7,294 nucleotides of DNA from Bacillota bacterium (GCA_016302925.1 JAEDMR010000099.1:1-7294); one strand, 5' to 3'. Shown: positions 1-6,112, numbered from the stretch's first letter. Notes: generated by a model from the sequence alone, not told the origin. A program made the numbers and translations.

Positions 1-221
1 GCGGAGGTCGGGCTCACATGCTTAAAGGATGTGGCGCATGGCATGTTCAGCGCTTCTTTGATTTCTTTTACCAGCTGCCAGGAGTTCAGGGCATCCAGGA
101 AGTTGATGTAGCCCGGGCGGCCATTGAGAATGGTGATCGGCAGTTCGCTGTCATCGGCCATATAGATCCGCGCCGGCTTCTGGTTCGGATTGCATCCGTA
201 TTTTAACTGAAATTCTTTCAT
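1..221 (-). CDS. AICAR formyltransferase, stand-alone form (5' part only)
   Basis: This is the first 73 codons of a gene that leaves the window at position 1. The product matches the AICAR transformylase domain, which transfers a formyl group from 10-formyl-tetrahydrofolate to AICAR (ZMP) to give FAICAR, the penultimate step to IMP. Visible signatures are LKYGCNPNQKPARI at residues 6-19 (compare LRYGENPHQ in PurH), YINFLDALNSW at 38-48, and SFKHVSP at 65-71, whose Lys67-His68 pair corresponds to the catalytic Lys-His of the family. In most bacteria this domain follows a cyclohydrolase domain in one protein, PurH. Here the protein begins directly with the transformylase domain, and the cyclohydrolase is supplied by the preceding gene. 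A GGGAG ribosome binding site lies upstream of the ATG at 221, and the gap to the preceding stop is 20 bases. The symbol is left empty because this is not a full PurH. Confidence 0.9.
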   Translation of the reverse strand, partial: MKEFQLKYGCNPNQKPARIYMADDSELPITILNGRPGYINFLDALNSWQLVKEIKEALNMPCATSFKHVSPTS

Positions 222-241
222 GCTATCTTTCTCTCCCGTTT

Positions 242-964
242 TTATAACTCGTGCTTGTTGATCAGCCTGCACTCATACGTTCCGGTTTCCAAATCCGTAT
301 AGCGGACATAGAGGGAAATCTTATTGTCCTCATTGAGGCTTTCCCAGATTTCTTTCGTGAATGCGTCGATGTCCTGCGGAATCGCCACCCGCTCCGGCTC
401 GCCCTGGAAGGTCGGCAGCGGATTTCCGTCTCCCATATAAGTGTGAATCAGGTGACCCAGTCCGGCCTTGCTGCCGTAATCATAGGTGAACCGGTTGCAG
501 AAGGAGCCTTCTGCATCGCCACTCTTCAAAATACTCATTTCATAGGTGAAGTCACCGTCTCCGAAGGTGATCATACCGCTGATTCTCGGTGTCCAGTTGG
601 GACCGTCCGGCTCGAACTCTCTGGTCTTCAGAGACTGGCGGAAGCACTTACCTTCCTTCAGTCCTTCGTAGATGGTGTCGGTCTGGTCTCCGTTGGTGAC
701 GATCAGCTTGTTTTCATACATGCGGATCGGGGAGTAGATGATCAGGGAAGGATCCTCCACTTTGGATGCGTCAAACGGATAAATGGTAATGTCATCGCCC
801 TCTTCCCGGAATACCCGGTTGCGGCTGTTTTCGGACCGGCCCATGATGAAATAGGCGGTGACTGCCTGCTTGCCGTCCGGGGTCTTTCCCAGCAGCACGC
901 CGCGGCCTACATAGCTGTTATTCTCAACCACCTTCTGAAAGGTTGGGGTTTCATATACGTTCAT
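242..964 (-). CDS. purO: IMP cyclohydrolase, PurO family
   Basis: This 240-residue protein resembles the archaeal-type IMP cyclohydrolase PurO, which closes FAICAR to IMP, the last step of the pathway. Features shared with archaeal PurO are the N-terminal YVGRG followed by an R-S-x(3)-R-N/R segment (residues 18-50), the block NGDQTDTIYEGL at 91-102 (archaeal NGxxTDTI), and TPRISGMI at 125-132. It is longer than the roughly 200 residues of archaeal PurO because of extra C-terminal sequence. It is not related to the cyclohydrolase domain of bacterial PurH. Its position directly before a stand-alone AICAR formyltransferase supports the assignment, since the two activities together replace PurH. 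The ATG at 964 follows the purN stop with no gap (TAAATG), and AAGGAG lies 9 bases upstream, so translational coupling to purN is likely. The function rests on family similarity and context. The symbol follows the archaeal gene. Confidence 0.85.
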   Translation of the reverse strand: MNVYETPTFQKVVENNSYVGRGVLLGKTPDGKQAVTAYFIMGRSENSRNRVFREEGDDITIYPFDASKVEDPSLIIYSPIRMYENKLIVTNGDQTDTIYEGLKEGKCFRQSLKTREFEPDGPNWTPRISGMITFGDGDFTYEMSILKSGDAEGSFCNRFTYDYGSKAGLGHLIHTYMGDGNPLPTFQGEPERVAIPQDIDAFTKEIWESLNEDNKISLYVRYTDLETGTYECRLINKHEL

Positions 965-1627
965 TTATGCTCTCTCCTTCTTCAGCTTCTCGCTGAGCAT
1001 CTGGGCTGCACGGGGCAGGATGATCCACTCTGCCTGCTCCATCACCCGTTTCTGCAGCACTTCCGGCGTGTCGCCCGGCTGCACCGCCACTTCTTTCTGG
1101 AGGATGATCTCGCCTCCGTCAGGAATCTCATTGACGAAGTGCACCGTGGCGCCGGTCACCGTTTCCCCGGCTGCCAGAACGGCCTCGTGCACCTTCAGTC
1201 CGTAGAACCCTTCCCCGCAGAACCTCGGGATCAGGGACGGATGCACATTGATGATCCGCTTTTCGTATCTACGGGTGAAATCCTCGCTGAGGATGGTCAT
1301 GAATCCGGCCAGAATCAGAAAGTCCACATCGTATTCTTCCAGTTTCCCGATGATGGCTGCTTCGAAAGCTTCCTGGCTTCCCAGTTCTTTTTTCAGGATC
1401 ACGGCAGAGTCAATGCCGGCCTTCGCCGCCCGTTCCAGGGCGTATGCCTTGCTGTTATTGGCGATGACCAGGACGATTTCACCGTCGGTGATCACGCTCC
1501 CCTGGGCATCGATCAGCGCCTGCAGGTTGGTGCCGCCGCCGGAAACCAGGACGGCAATCCGGGTCTTACGGCCGCCTGCGGCGGCCGGAGAAGAATCCGG
1601 GACGGTGGATTTTGCGCCGCCTACCAT
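965..1627 (-). CDS. purN: Phosphoribosylglycinamide (GAR) formyltransferase
   Basis: PurN transfers a formyl group from 10-formyl-tetrahydrofolate to GAR, giving FGAR. The 220-residue protein has the N-terminal phosphate-binding segment VLVSGGGTNLQALID (residues 26-40). Catalytic residues correspond to Asn127 and His129 in INVHPSLIP and Asp170 in IPDGGEIILQ, matching Asn106, His108 and Asp144 of the E. coli enzyme. The loop between His and Asp is about five residues longer than in E. coli (FCGEGFYGLKVHEAV region). The start at 1627 overlaps the last 7 bases of purM and has AAGGAG 7 bases upstream, so it is preferred. It gives a roughly 22-residue extension rich in Ala, Gly, Ser and Pro ahead of the family's usual start. 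No internal start with an equally good binding site was seen. Confidence 0.95.
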   Translation of the reverse strand: MVGGAKSTVPDSSPAAAGGRKTRIAVLVSGGGTNLQALIDAQGSVITDGEIVLVIANNSKAYALERAAKAGIDSAVILKKELGSQEAFEAAIIGKLEEYDVDFLILAGFMTILSEDFTRRYEKRIINVHPSLIPRFCGEGFYGLKVHEAVLAAGETVTGATVHFVNEIPDGGEIILQKEVAVQPGDTPEVLQKRVMEQAEWIILPRAAQMLSEKLKKERA

Positions 1628-2658
1628 AAGATGACTCCTTCGTCACCCTTTACGATTTCGCCCATGACATAAGCATCCTCGCCGTTTGCCTTCAGCACTT
1701 CCAGTGCCTTTTCCGCATCCTCCGCGGAGACCACGATGGACATGCCTACGCCCATGTTGTAGGTGTTGAACATATCCCGCTCCGGAATATTGCCGGTTTC
1801 CGCCAGCAGCTTGAAGATCGGCAGAACCTTTACGTCGTCCTTTTTGATCTTGGCGCTGCAGCCCTTCGGCAGGGATCTTGGAATATTTTCATAGAAGCCG
1901 CCGCCGGTGATGTGGGAGATTGCCTTTACTTCCACGGCATTCAGCAGTGCCAGAACCGGTTTTACATAGATTTTGGTCGGTGTCAGCAGGGTTTCGCCCA
2001 GGGACTTGCCGCCCAGTGCTTCCACCGGAGATTTCAGATCTGCGTTTTCCACGTCGAAGACTTTCCGTACCAGAGAGAAGCCGTTGGAGTGTACGCCGCT
2101 GGACGGCAGGGCGATAATCACATCGCCTTCTTTTACCTTGGTGTTGTCCAGGATCTTGTCTTTGTCGACCACGCCCACTGCGAAGCCGGCCAGATCGTAT
2201 TCGTCCTCCGGATAGAAGCCCGGCATTTCTGCGGTTTCACCGCCGGTCAGGGATGCCCCGGACTGAACGCAGCCTTCTGCCACGCCGGCAACCAGCTGTG
2301 CAATCTTTTCCGGATAATTCTTGCCGCAGGCGATGTAATCCAGGAACAGGAGCGGTTTGGCGCCGCAGCAGATGATATCGTTAACGCACATGGCCACGCA
2401 GTCGATACCTACCGTATCATGCTTGTCCATCAGGAAGGCGATCTTCAGCTTGGTGCCTACGCCGTCGGTGCCGCTGACCAGTACCGGTTTCGTGATGCCG
2501 GTCATGTCCAGTTCCACCAGGCCGCCGAAGCCGCCGATGCCGGACAGCTCCTGGCCGGTCAGTGTTCTGGCGATATGTTCCTTCATCAGTTCCACAGCCT
2601 TGTAACCGGCGGTAATATCTACACCTGCTGCCTTATAGCTTTCACTCTGACTTTTCAT
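1621..2658 (-). CDS. purM: Phosphoribosylformylglycinamidine cyclo-ligase (AIR synthetase)
   Basis: PurM uses ATP to close FGAM into aminoimidazole ribonucleotide (AIR), the substrate for PurE. Its 345 residues are typical for the family. Signatures in order are the N-terminal DITAGYKAVELMK (14-26), the Gly-rich IGGFGGLVEL (41-50), SGTDGVGTKLKIA (62-74), DTVGIDCVAMCVNDI (81-95), GASLTGGETAEMPGFY (134-149), LPSSGVHSNGFSLVRK (184-199) and HITGGGFYENIPR (249-261). These are the conserved ATP- and substrate-binding blocks of the PurM/PurL fold. The ATG at 2658 overlaps the purF stop as ATGA, and GAGAGGAAG lies about 10 bases upstream. At the other end the stop overlaps purN by 7 bases. This packing suggests coupled translation of purF, purM and purN. 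Nothing looks broken. Confidence 0.97.
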   Translation of the reverse strand: MKSQSESYKAAGVDITAGYKAVELMKEHIARTLTGQELSGIGGFGGLVELDMTGITKPVLVSGTDGVGTKLKIAFLMDKHDTVGIDCVAMCVNDIICCGAKPLLFLDYIACGKNYPEKIAQLVAGVAEGCVQSGASLTGGETAEMPGFYPEDEYDLAGFAVGVVDKDKILDNTKVKEGDVIIALPSSGVHSNGFSLVRKVFDVENADLKSPVEALGGKSLGETLLTPTKIYVKPVLALLNAVEVKAISHITGGGFYENIPRSLPKGCSAKIKKDDVKVLPIFKLLAETGNIPERDMFNTYNMGVGMSIVVSAEDAEKALEVLKANGEDAYVMGEIVKGDEGVILW

Positions 2659-4106
2659 TCTTTTTCTTCCTCTCTTTCGGATCGTTCGGATATTTTTCCT
2701 TCAAATCTGTTTTTTCTCATATTGGTCGGCACTTGGGTCGGGTACTTTCCGCTGAAGCAGGCGGTACAGAACCGGTCTGTATCGTCATCTGCCGTCAGCC
2801 GCACCACATCCTCCAATGTCAGGTATCCAAGGCTGTCTGCGCCGATAATCTGTCTGATTTCATCGATGGTGTGATGGTTGGCAATCAGTCTGTCCTTCGA
2901 GTCGATGTCCACACCATAGTAACACGGATCGGTAAACGGCGGTGCGGAAACCCGCATGTGGACTTCCTTCGCGCCGGCTTCCCGCAGCAGCCGTATGATC
3001 GGCCCGCAGGTGGTTCCCCGCACGATGGAGTCATCCACCATCACCACACGTTTTCCCTTCACCGTTTCGGAAATGGTATTCAGCTTGATCTTCACTTTAT
3101 CCTCCCGGTTTGCCTGTCCCGGGGAAATGAAGGTTCTGCCGATATATTTATTTTTGATAAAGCCTATGCCGTACGGAATTCCGGATTCCTGGGCATATCC
3201 CAGGGCTGCGTCCAGTCCGGAGTCCGGCACACCGATGACCACGTCGGCTTCCACCGGATGGGTCTGGGCCAGGAACTTACCGGCACGGAGACGGGCATTA
3301 TGCACCGAGTATCCGTCGATGACCGAATCCGGCCGTGCGAAGTAGATATACTCGAACACGCACATGGTCTGCTTTTCTTTGCCGCAGTGGTCCCGGATGG
3401 AGCGGATGCCGTCTCTGGCGAACACCAGAATTTCACCCGGCTCGATATCCCGGATGAAGGTAGCTCCCACCGAATCCAGCGCACAGCTTTCGGAAGCCAC
3501 CACATAGTCTCCGTTTCCTGTTCTGCCGTAGCAAAGCGGACGGAATCCATGCTCATCCCTGGCTGCAATCAGTTTGGATGGTGACATGATCACGAGAGAA
3601 TATGCGCCCTTCAGCCGGTGCATGGCCCGGTTCACCGCCTCTTCAATGGACGGCGAGGAAATTCGCTCCTTGGTAATGATGTAGGAAATGACCTCCGTAT
3701 CGCTGGTGGTATGGAAGATGGAGCCGTTCATCTCCAGTTCCTCCCGCAGCTCGTAGGAATTGGTCAGATTTCCGTTATGGGCCAGCGCCATGCGGCCTTT
3801 CACGTGATTGACCACGATGGGCTGGGCGTTGAGACGGCCTCCCGCCCCGGTGGTTCCGTACCGCACATGACCCACGGCAATGTTTCCCGCGCCCAGGCTT
3901 TTCAGTACATCATGCGTAAACACATCGTTTACCAGTCCTACGTCCTTATAGTCGTGGAACACGCCATCATCGTTGACCACGATGCCGCAGCTTTCCTGGC
4001 CCCGGTGCTGCAGTGCGTACAGTCCGTAATAGCAGGAGCGGGCCAGGTCCTCCGTCTTATCAGAAAAAACACCAAAAACGCCGCATTCTTCTCTCAGTTT
4101 GTCCAT
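2655..4106 (-). CDS. purF: Amidophosphoribosyltransferase, propeptide and [4Fe-4S] type
   Basis: PurF makes 5-phosphoribosylamine from PRPP and glutamine, the committed and normally feedback-inhibited first step. The 483-residue protein starts MDKLREEC. The short MDKLREE propeptide would be removed to expose Cys8 as the N-terminal nucleophile of the class II glutamine amidotransferase domain. That domain shows LQHRGQES (32-39), GHVRYGTTG (79-87) and AHNGNLTN (109-116). The C-terminal phosphoribosyltransferase half has the PRPP loop VVMVDDSIVRGTT (354-366). Cys249 in MCVFEYIYF, Cys395 in DPCYYG and Cys447/Cys450 in FCTACFSGKYPT sit where the Bacillus subtilis enzyme binds its [4Fe-4S] cluster, so this is the oxygen-sensitive Bacillus type. 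The Glu- and Lys-rich tail is not conserved. The gap from purC is 39 bases, with only a weak AGAGAG-like binding site. Confidence 0.97.
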   Translation of the reverse strand: MDKLREECGVFGVFSDKTEDLARSCYYGLYALQHRGQESCGIVVNDDGVFHDYKDVGLVNDVFTHDVLKSLGAGNIAVGHVRYGTTGAGGRLNAQPIVVNHVKGRMALAHNGNLTNSYELREELEMNGSIFHTTSDTEVISYIITKERISSPSIEEAVNRAMHRLKGAYSLVIMSPSKLIAARDEHGFRPLCYGRTGNGDYVVASESCALDSVGATFIRDIEPGEILVFARDGIRSIRDHCGKEKQTMCVFEYIYFARPDSVIDGYSVHNARLRAGKFLAQTHPVEADVVIGVPDSGLDAALGYAQESGIPYGIGFIKNKYIGRTFISPGQANREDKVKIKLNTISETVKGKRVVMVDDSIVRGTTCGPIIRLLREAGAKEVHMRVSAPPFTDPCYYGVDIDSKDRLIANHHTIDEIRQIIGADSLGYLTLEDVVRLTADDDTDRFCTACFSGKYPTQVPTNMRKNRFEGKISERSEREEEKE

Positions 4107-4145
4107 TTCTTTCTAGTCTCTCTTTCCGTCAGCATTGAAAAATCG

Positions 4146-4853
4146 TTAGCCGAAAATTCTCTTCATCATTTCCTGATATGCGTCTTCCACGCCGCCCAGG
4201 TCTCTTCTGAATCGGTCTTTATCCAGTTTTTCGTGGGTGGTTGCATCCCAGAAACGGCAGGTGTCCGGAGAAATCTCGTCTGCCAGAACAATCTGTCCGT
4301 CCGCAGTCTTGCCGAACTCGATCTTGAAGTCGATCAGGTCCACGTTGATCTTCTTGAAGAAATCCTTCAGGAATTCGTTGATCTTGAAGGTCAGGGTCTT
4401 GATGGTGTTCAGATCCTCTTCGGTGGCATAACCCATGGCCAGGATGTGATAATCGTTGACCATCGGATCGCCCAGGTCGTCGTTCTTGTAGCAGAATTCC
4501 AGGATGGTGGTCTTCAGGGCAGTGCCTTCTTCCACGCCCAGACGCTTGGAGAAAGAACCGGCAGCCACGTTGCGGATGATCACTTCCAGCGGCACGATGG
4601 AAACCTTCTTTACGACGGTTTCACGGTCATTTAATTCTTCCACATAGTGGGTCGGCACGCCTTCCTTTTCCAGCAGCTGCATCAGGTAGTTGCTCATCTT
4701 GTTGTTCACCACGCCCTTGCCGCTGATGGTGCCCTTCTTCAGGCCGTTAAATGCGGTGGCGTCGTCCTTATAGGACACGATGCAGTAGTTTGCATCATCG
4801 GTTGCGAATACTTTTTTGGCTTTTCCTTCATACATCTGTTCTCTTTTTTCCAT
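4146..4853 (-). CDS. purC: Phosphoribosylaminoimidazole-succinocarboxamide (SAICAR) synthase
   Basis: PurC joins aspartate to CAIR with ATP, giving SAICAR. It acts directly after PurE, whose gene precedes it. The 235-residue length is that of the compact bacterial enzyme. Signatures in order are MYEGKAKKVF (7-16), SYKDDATAFNG (27-37), the PLEVIIRNVAAGSFSKR segment (88-104), DFKIEFG (175-181) and LADEISPDTCRFWD (190-203), the last two being the standard family patterns. The start at 4853 has AGAGGAG about 10 bases upstream. An alternative start at Met7 (4835) has only a weak A- and G-rich stretch before it and would remove the residues MEKREQ. The gap from the purE stop is 31 bases with no promoter or terminator seen, so it is read from the purE transcript. 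Confidence 0.97.
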   Translation of the reverse strand: MEKREQMYEGKAKKVFATDDANYCIVSYKDDATAFNGLKKGTISGKGVVNNKMSNYLMQLLEKEGVPTHYVEELNDRETVVKKVSIVPLEVIIRNVAAGSFSKRLGVEEGTALKTTILEFCYKNDDLGDPMVNDYHILAMGYATEEDLNTIKTLTFKINEFLKDFFKKINVDLIDFKIEFGKTADGQIVLADEISPDTCRFWDATTHEKLDKDRFRRDLGGVEDAYQEMMKRIFG

Positions 4854-4884
4854 TGGTCTCTTGTCTCCTCTTTCTTATTATCTT

Positions 4885-5427
4885 TTAGTAAACGTCCGGC
4901 ATTTCCAGGTCTTCCGCCGTGGAAACTTCGGAAACTTTATTATACTTTTCTTCGATGGCCGCATTCTTTCCCAGTACCTTTTCGGTGGCCTTCTTCCGGT
5001 AGGCTGTCAGCTTCTCTGCCAGATTCTCATCCTCAACCGCCAAAATCTGCACGGCCAGCAGTCCTGCGTTGGCTGCACCGTCAATGGCTACGGTTGCTAC
5101 CGGCATGCCGCTTGGCATCTGTACGGTAGAAAGGAGTGCGTCCAGTCCGTCCAGGGTGGAGGACTTCACCGGAATGCCGATGACCGGAAGGGTACTGTGA
5201 GCTGCCATGGCTCCTGCCAGATGGGCTGCCTTTCCTGCCGCTGCAATGATCACGCCGATTCCTTTTTCTCTCGCGTTCTTCGCAAAATCCGCCGCCGCGT
5301 CCGGTGTCCGGTGTGCGGACAGTACGTGGACTTCAAACGGCACGCCGAATTCGTCCAGAATGTCAAATGCTTTTTCTACGACTGGAAGATCGCTGTCGCT
5401 TCCCATGATGATACCGATTTTTTTCAT
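4885..5427 (-). CDS. purE: PurE, 5-(carboxyamino)imidazole ribonucleotide mutase / AIR carboxylase
   Basis: PurE supplies CAIR, the substrate of PurC. The 180-residue protein has the phosphate-binding GSDSD (9-13), SAHRTP (37-42) with the catalytic His39, the AAGKAAHLAG loop (63-72), and the long conserved stretch from PVIGIPV (81-87) through DALLSTVQMPSG (96-107) to NAGLLAVQIL (120-129). The overall pattern is that of class I bacterial PurE, which normally works with PurK. No purK is in the window, so the exact substrate (N5-CAIR, or AIR plus CO2) stays open. The start at 5427 is fixed by AGGAGGAG five bases upstream. Reading on to a TTG at 5523 would add 32 unconserved residues that begin in the terminator tail. 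This is the first gene of the operon. Confidence 0.96.
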   Translation of the reverse strand: MKKIGIIMGSDSDLPVVEKAFDILDEFGVPFEVHVLSAHRTPDAAADFAKNAREKGIGVIIAAAGKAAHLAGAMAAHSTLPVIGIPVKSSTLDGLDALLSTVQMPSGMPVATVAIDGAANAGLLAVQILAVEDENLAEKLTAYRKKATEKVLGKNAAIEEKYNKVSEVSTAEDLEMPDVY

Positions 5428-5432
5428 CTTGT

Positions 5433-5440
5433 CTCCTCCT
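5433..5440 (-). promoter_or_regulatory. Ribosome binding site of purE
   Basis: AGGAGGAG lies 5 bases before the ATG at 5427. It is the strongest ribosome binding site in the window and decides the purE start against the upstream in-frame TTG at 5523. Confidence 0.9.
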
Positions 5441-5465
5441 GTTTCTGTTTCATGTTTCTGTTTCA
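5440..5465 (-). repeat. Two tandem 13-base units in the purE leader
   Basis: On the plus strand TGTTTCTGTTTCA occurs twice head to tail with no mismatch (5440-5452 and 5453-5465). In the mRNA this reads as a purine-rich, probably unstructured GAAACA-type tract just before the ribosome binding site. It may keep that site accessible, which is inference. Confidence 0.85.
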
Positions 5466-5520
5466 CAGCACTTCCATCGGAACGGGCCTGTCCGGCAGTC
5501 TCCGCTCCTGCGGGTGCATT

Positions 5521-5568
5521 CAAATAAAAATGGACAGTTCTATCCCTTGTATCACATAGAACTGCCCA
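5521..5568 (-). terminator. Riboswitch-controlled intrinsic terminator
   Basis: In the minus-strand transcript GGGCAGUUCUAU (5567-5556) pairs with AUAGAACUGUCC (5543-5532) to form 12 base pairs with one G-U pair. A further U-A closing pair (5568/5531) is possible. The loop has 12 bases, and a U-rich tail, UUUUUAUUU, follows at 5530-5522. The first five bases of the 5' arm (GGGCA, 5567-5563) belong to the conserved 3' strand of the ZTP aptamer, so ligand-bound aptamer and terminator should exclude each other. Ligand binding would therefore allow read-through into purE. Confidence 0.93.
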
Positions 5569-5640
5569 GACGGTCGACTACTTACTTATAACTCCTGCTC
5601 CTTCGTGGTACTCCACATTATTTCCGTCAGTCGCAGCAGC
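5522..5640 (-). ncRNA. ZTP riboswitch (pfl motif) with expression platform
   Basis: The leader contains both conserved halves of the ZTP riboswitch. The 5' half reads CUGCU (5639-5635), then GACUGACGG (5632 region to 5624), a GUGG-AGUA-CCAC hairpin (5616-5605) and GGAGCAG (5601-5595). CUGCU and AGCAG close helix P1. After a linker of about 20 bases comes the hallmark CCGUCUGGGCA (5573-5563), a one-base variant of the usual CCGCCUGGGCA. The change is matched on the other side: GACGG (5628-5624) pairs perfectly with CCGUC (5573-5569), which keeps the pseudoknot. The 3' strand runs straight into an intrinsic terminator, giving a genetic ON switch for ZMP/ZTP. This ligand is the AICAR nucleotide that accumulates when 10-formyl-tetrahydrofolate is low. 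Motif, spacing, covariation and purine-gene context all agree. Confidence 0.94.
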
Positions 5641-5659
5641 TTTTGATTTTTACAGTAAT

Positions 5660-5688
5660 ATTATAGTATATCCCGCCTTTTGCGTCAA
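5660..5688 (-). promoter_or_regulatory. Sigma-A promoter of the purE operon
   Basis: TTGACG (5688-5683) and TATAAT (5665-5660) are separated by exactly 17 bases. One base differs from the consensus. Transcription should start near 5653, about a dozen bases before the riboswitch P1 helix, giving an untranslated leader of roughly 225 bases. No convincing PurR-type operator was seen beside it, so the riboswitch appears to be the main control visible here. Confidence 0.93.
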
Positions 5689-5798
5689 GAAAAAGGACAC
5701 GAAAAAGACGGTGAAAACGGCGTGAAAATGCGGGAAGCACCCGACGAACACCCAGTGAATGCACCAGCAGCCCCGTCCATGAGGTTAGTTTTATATAA

Positions 5799-5837
5799 CC
5801 CCCTCTTTTTGACAAAAAAATTCCCAAAAGAAGGGGG
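5799..5837. repeat. C/T-rich hairpin, copy 1
   Basis: Plus-strand CCCCCTCTTTTT (5799-5810) and AAAAGAAGGGGG (5826-5837) can form a 12-position stem with a single mismatch and one G-T pair around an A/T-rich loop. No T-tract follows on either strand, so it is not a standard terminator. It is related to the hairpin at 5949-5986. Confidence 0.55.
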
Positions 5838-5917
5838 CATACCCTTTGCGAATCCATGATTATCTTCGCATTATTGCATAAAATCTGGAAAATATGTATG
5901 ATATTCTATCAAAAATC

Positions 5918-5947
5918 TCAAAAAAAACTGCGCTGGCAGTCAACGCA
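5918..5947 (-). terminator. Possible intrinsic terminator, minus strand
   Basis: On the minus strand TGCGTTG (5947-5941) and CAGCGCA (5935-5929) form a 7-pair stem with one G-T pair and a 5-base loop, ACTGC. One base later there is a run of eight T (5927-5920). It would stop transcription arriving from the transporter side before the purE promoter. No minus-strand gene lies immediately upstream, and the stem is short. Confidence 0.45.
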
Positions 5948-5948
5948 A

Positions 5949-5986
5949 CCCCCTTCTTTTCGACTTTTCCAGGCCAAAAAAAGGGG
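5949..5986. repeat. C/T-rich hairpin, copy 2
   Basis: CCCCTTCTTTT (5950-5960) pairs with AAAAAAAGGGG (5976-5986) with one mismatch around a loop of about 15 bases. The 12-base string CCCCCTTCTTTT at 5949-5960 recurs exactly, inverted, in copy 1 (5837-5826). It abuts the possible terminator at 5918-5947. Confidence 0.55.
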
Positions 5987-6053
5987 ATTCCTGCCGAATT
6001 TGCAGCGTTTTTGTGTAGTATGCCTATTTCTGCATTTCCAGTTCCTGTTTCCC

Positions 6054-6082
6054 TTGACACGTGCTCTTATTCTTCCTAATAT
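6054..6082 (+). promoter_or_regulatory. Plus-strand sigma-A promoter
   Basis: TTGACA (6054-6059, perfect) and TAATAT (6077-6082, four of six) are spaced by 17 bases. A start near 6089 would place a GGGAGGG ribosome binding site (6100-6106) and an ATG (6113) directly downstream. The promoter points away from purE, into a reading frame that is broken after 16 codons. Confidence 0.65.
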
Positions 6083-6112
6083 AAAAGCATACAAAGAATG
6101 GGAGGGATTCGT

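Larger units (their letters stand above)
5689..6053. other. Non-coding gap upstream of the purE promoter
   Basis: No gene is supported in this stretch. Short open frames on both strands are not protein-like, lack ribosome binding sites or overlap the purE promoter. What can be seen is two related C/T-rich hairpins (5799-5837 and 5949-5986), a possible minus-strand terminator (5918-5947) and runs of A and T. A weak plus-strand promoter-like pair, TTGCAT (5874-5879) and TATGAT (5897-5902) at 17 bases, is present but its -35 box is poor. Confidence 0.6.

Noticed and set aside
251..4634. Long open frames on the plus strand opposite the pur genes (for example 251-1672, 1912-2874, 3618-4634)
   Set aside because: They are antisense to well-supported genes and their translations lack any domain signature, so they are by-products of codon use on the real strand.
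5463..5519. 18-codon leader ORF (ATG at 5519, minus strand) between terminator and purE
   Set aside because: No ribosome binding site precedes it and the peptide, beginning MHPQERRLP, has no feature typical of leader peptides.
5428..5523. In-frame 32-residue extension of PurE from a TTG at 5523
   Set aside because: It starts inside the T-rich terminator tail, has no ribosome binding site and encodes unconserved sequence. The ATG at 5427 has AGGAGGAG at five bases and begins like other PurE proteins.
5735..5760. Possible PurR-type operator (CGAAC core) upstream of the purE promoter
   Set aside because: Only a single five-base core match is present, without the flanking A/T pattern or the paired second box of known PurR operators.
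5627..5857. 76-codon open frame on the minus strand
   Set aside because: It runs through the purE promoter and into the riboswitch and has no recognisable domain or binding site.
5874..5902. Plus-strand promoter-like TTGCAT-17-TATGAT
   Set aside because: The -35 box matches only three of six positions in AT-rich sequence, and no gene follows.
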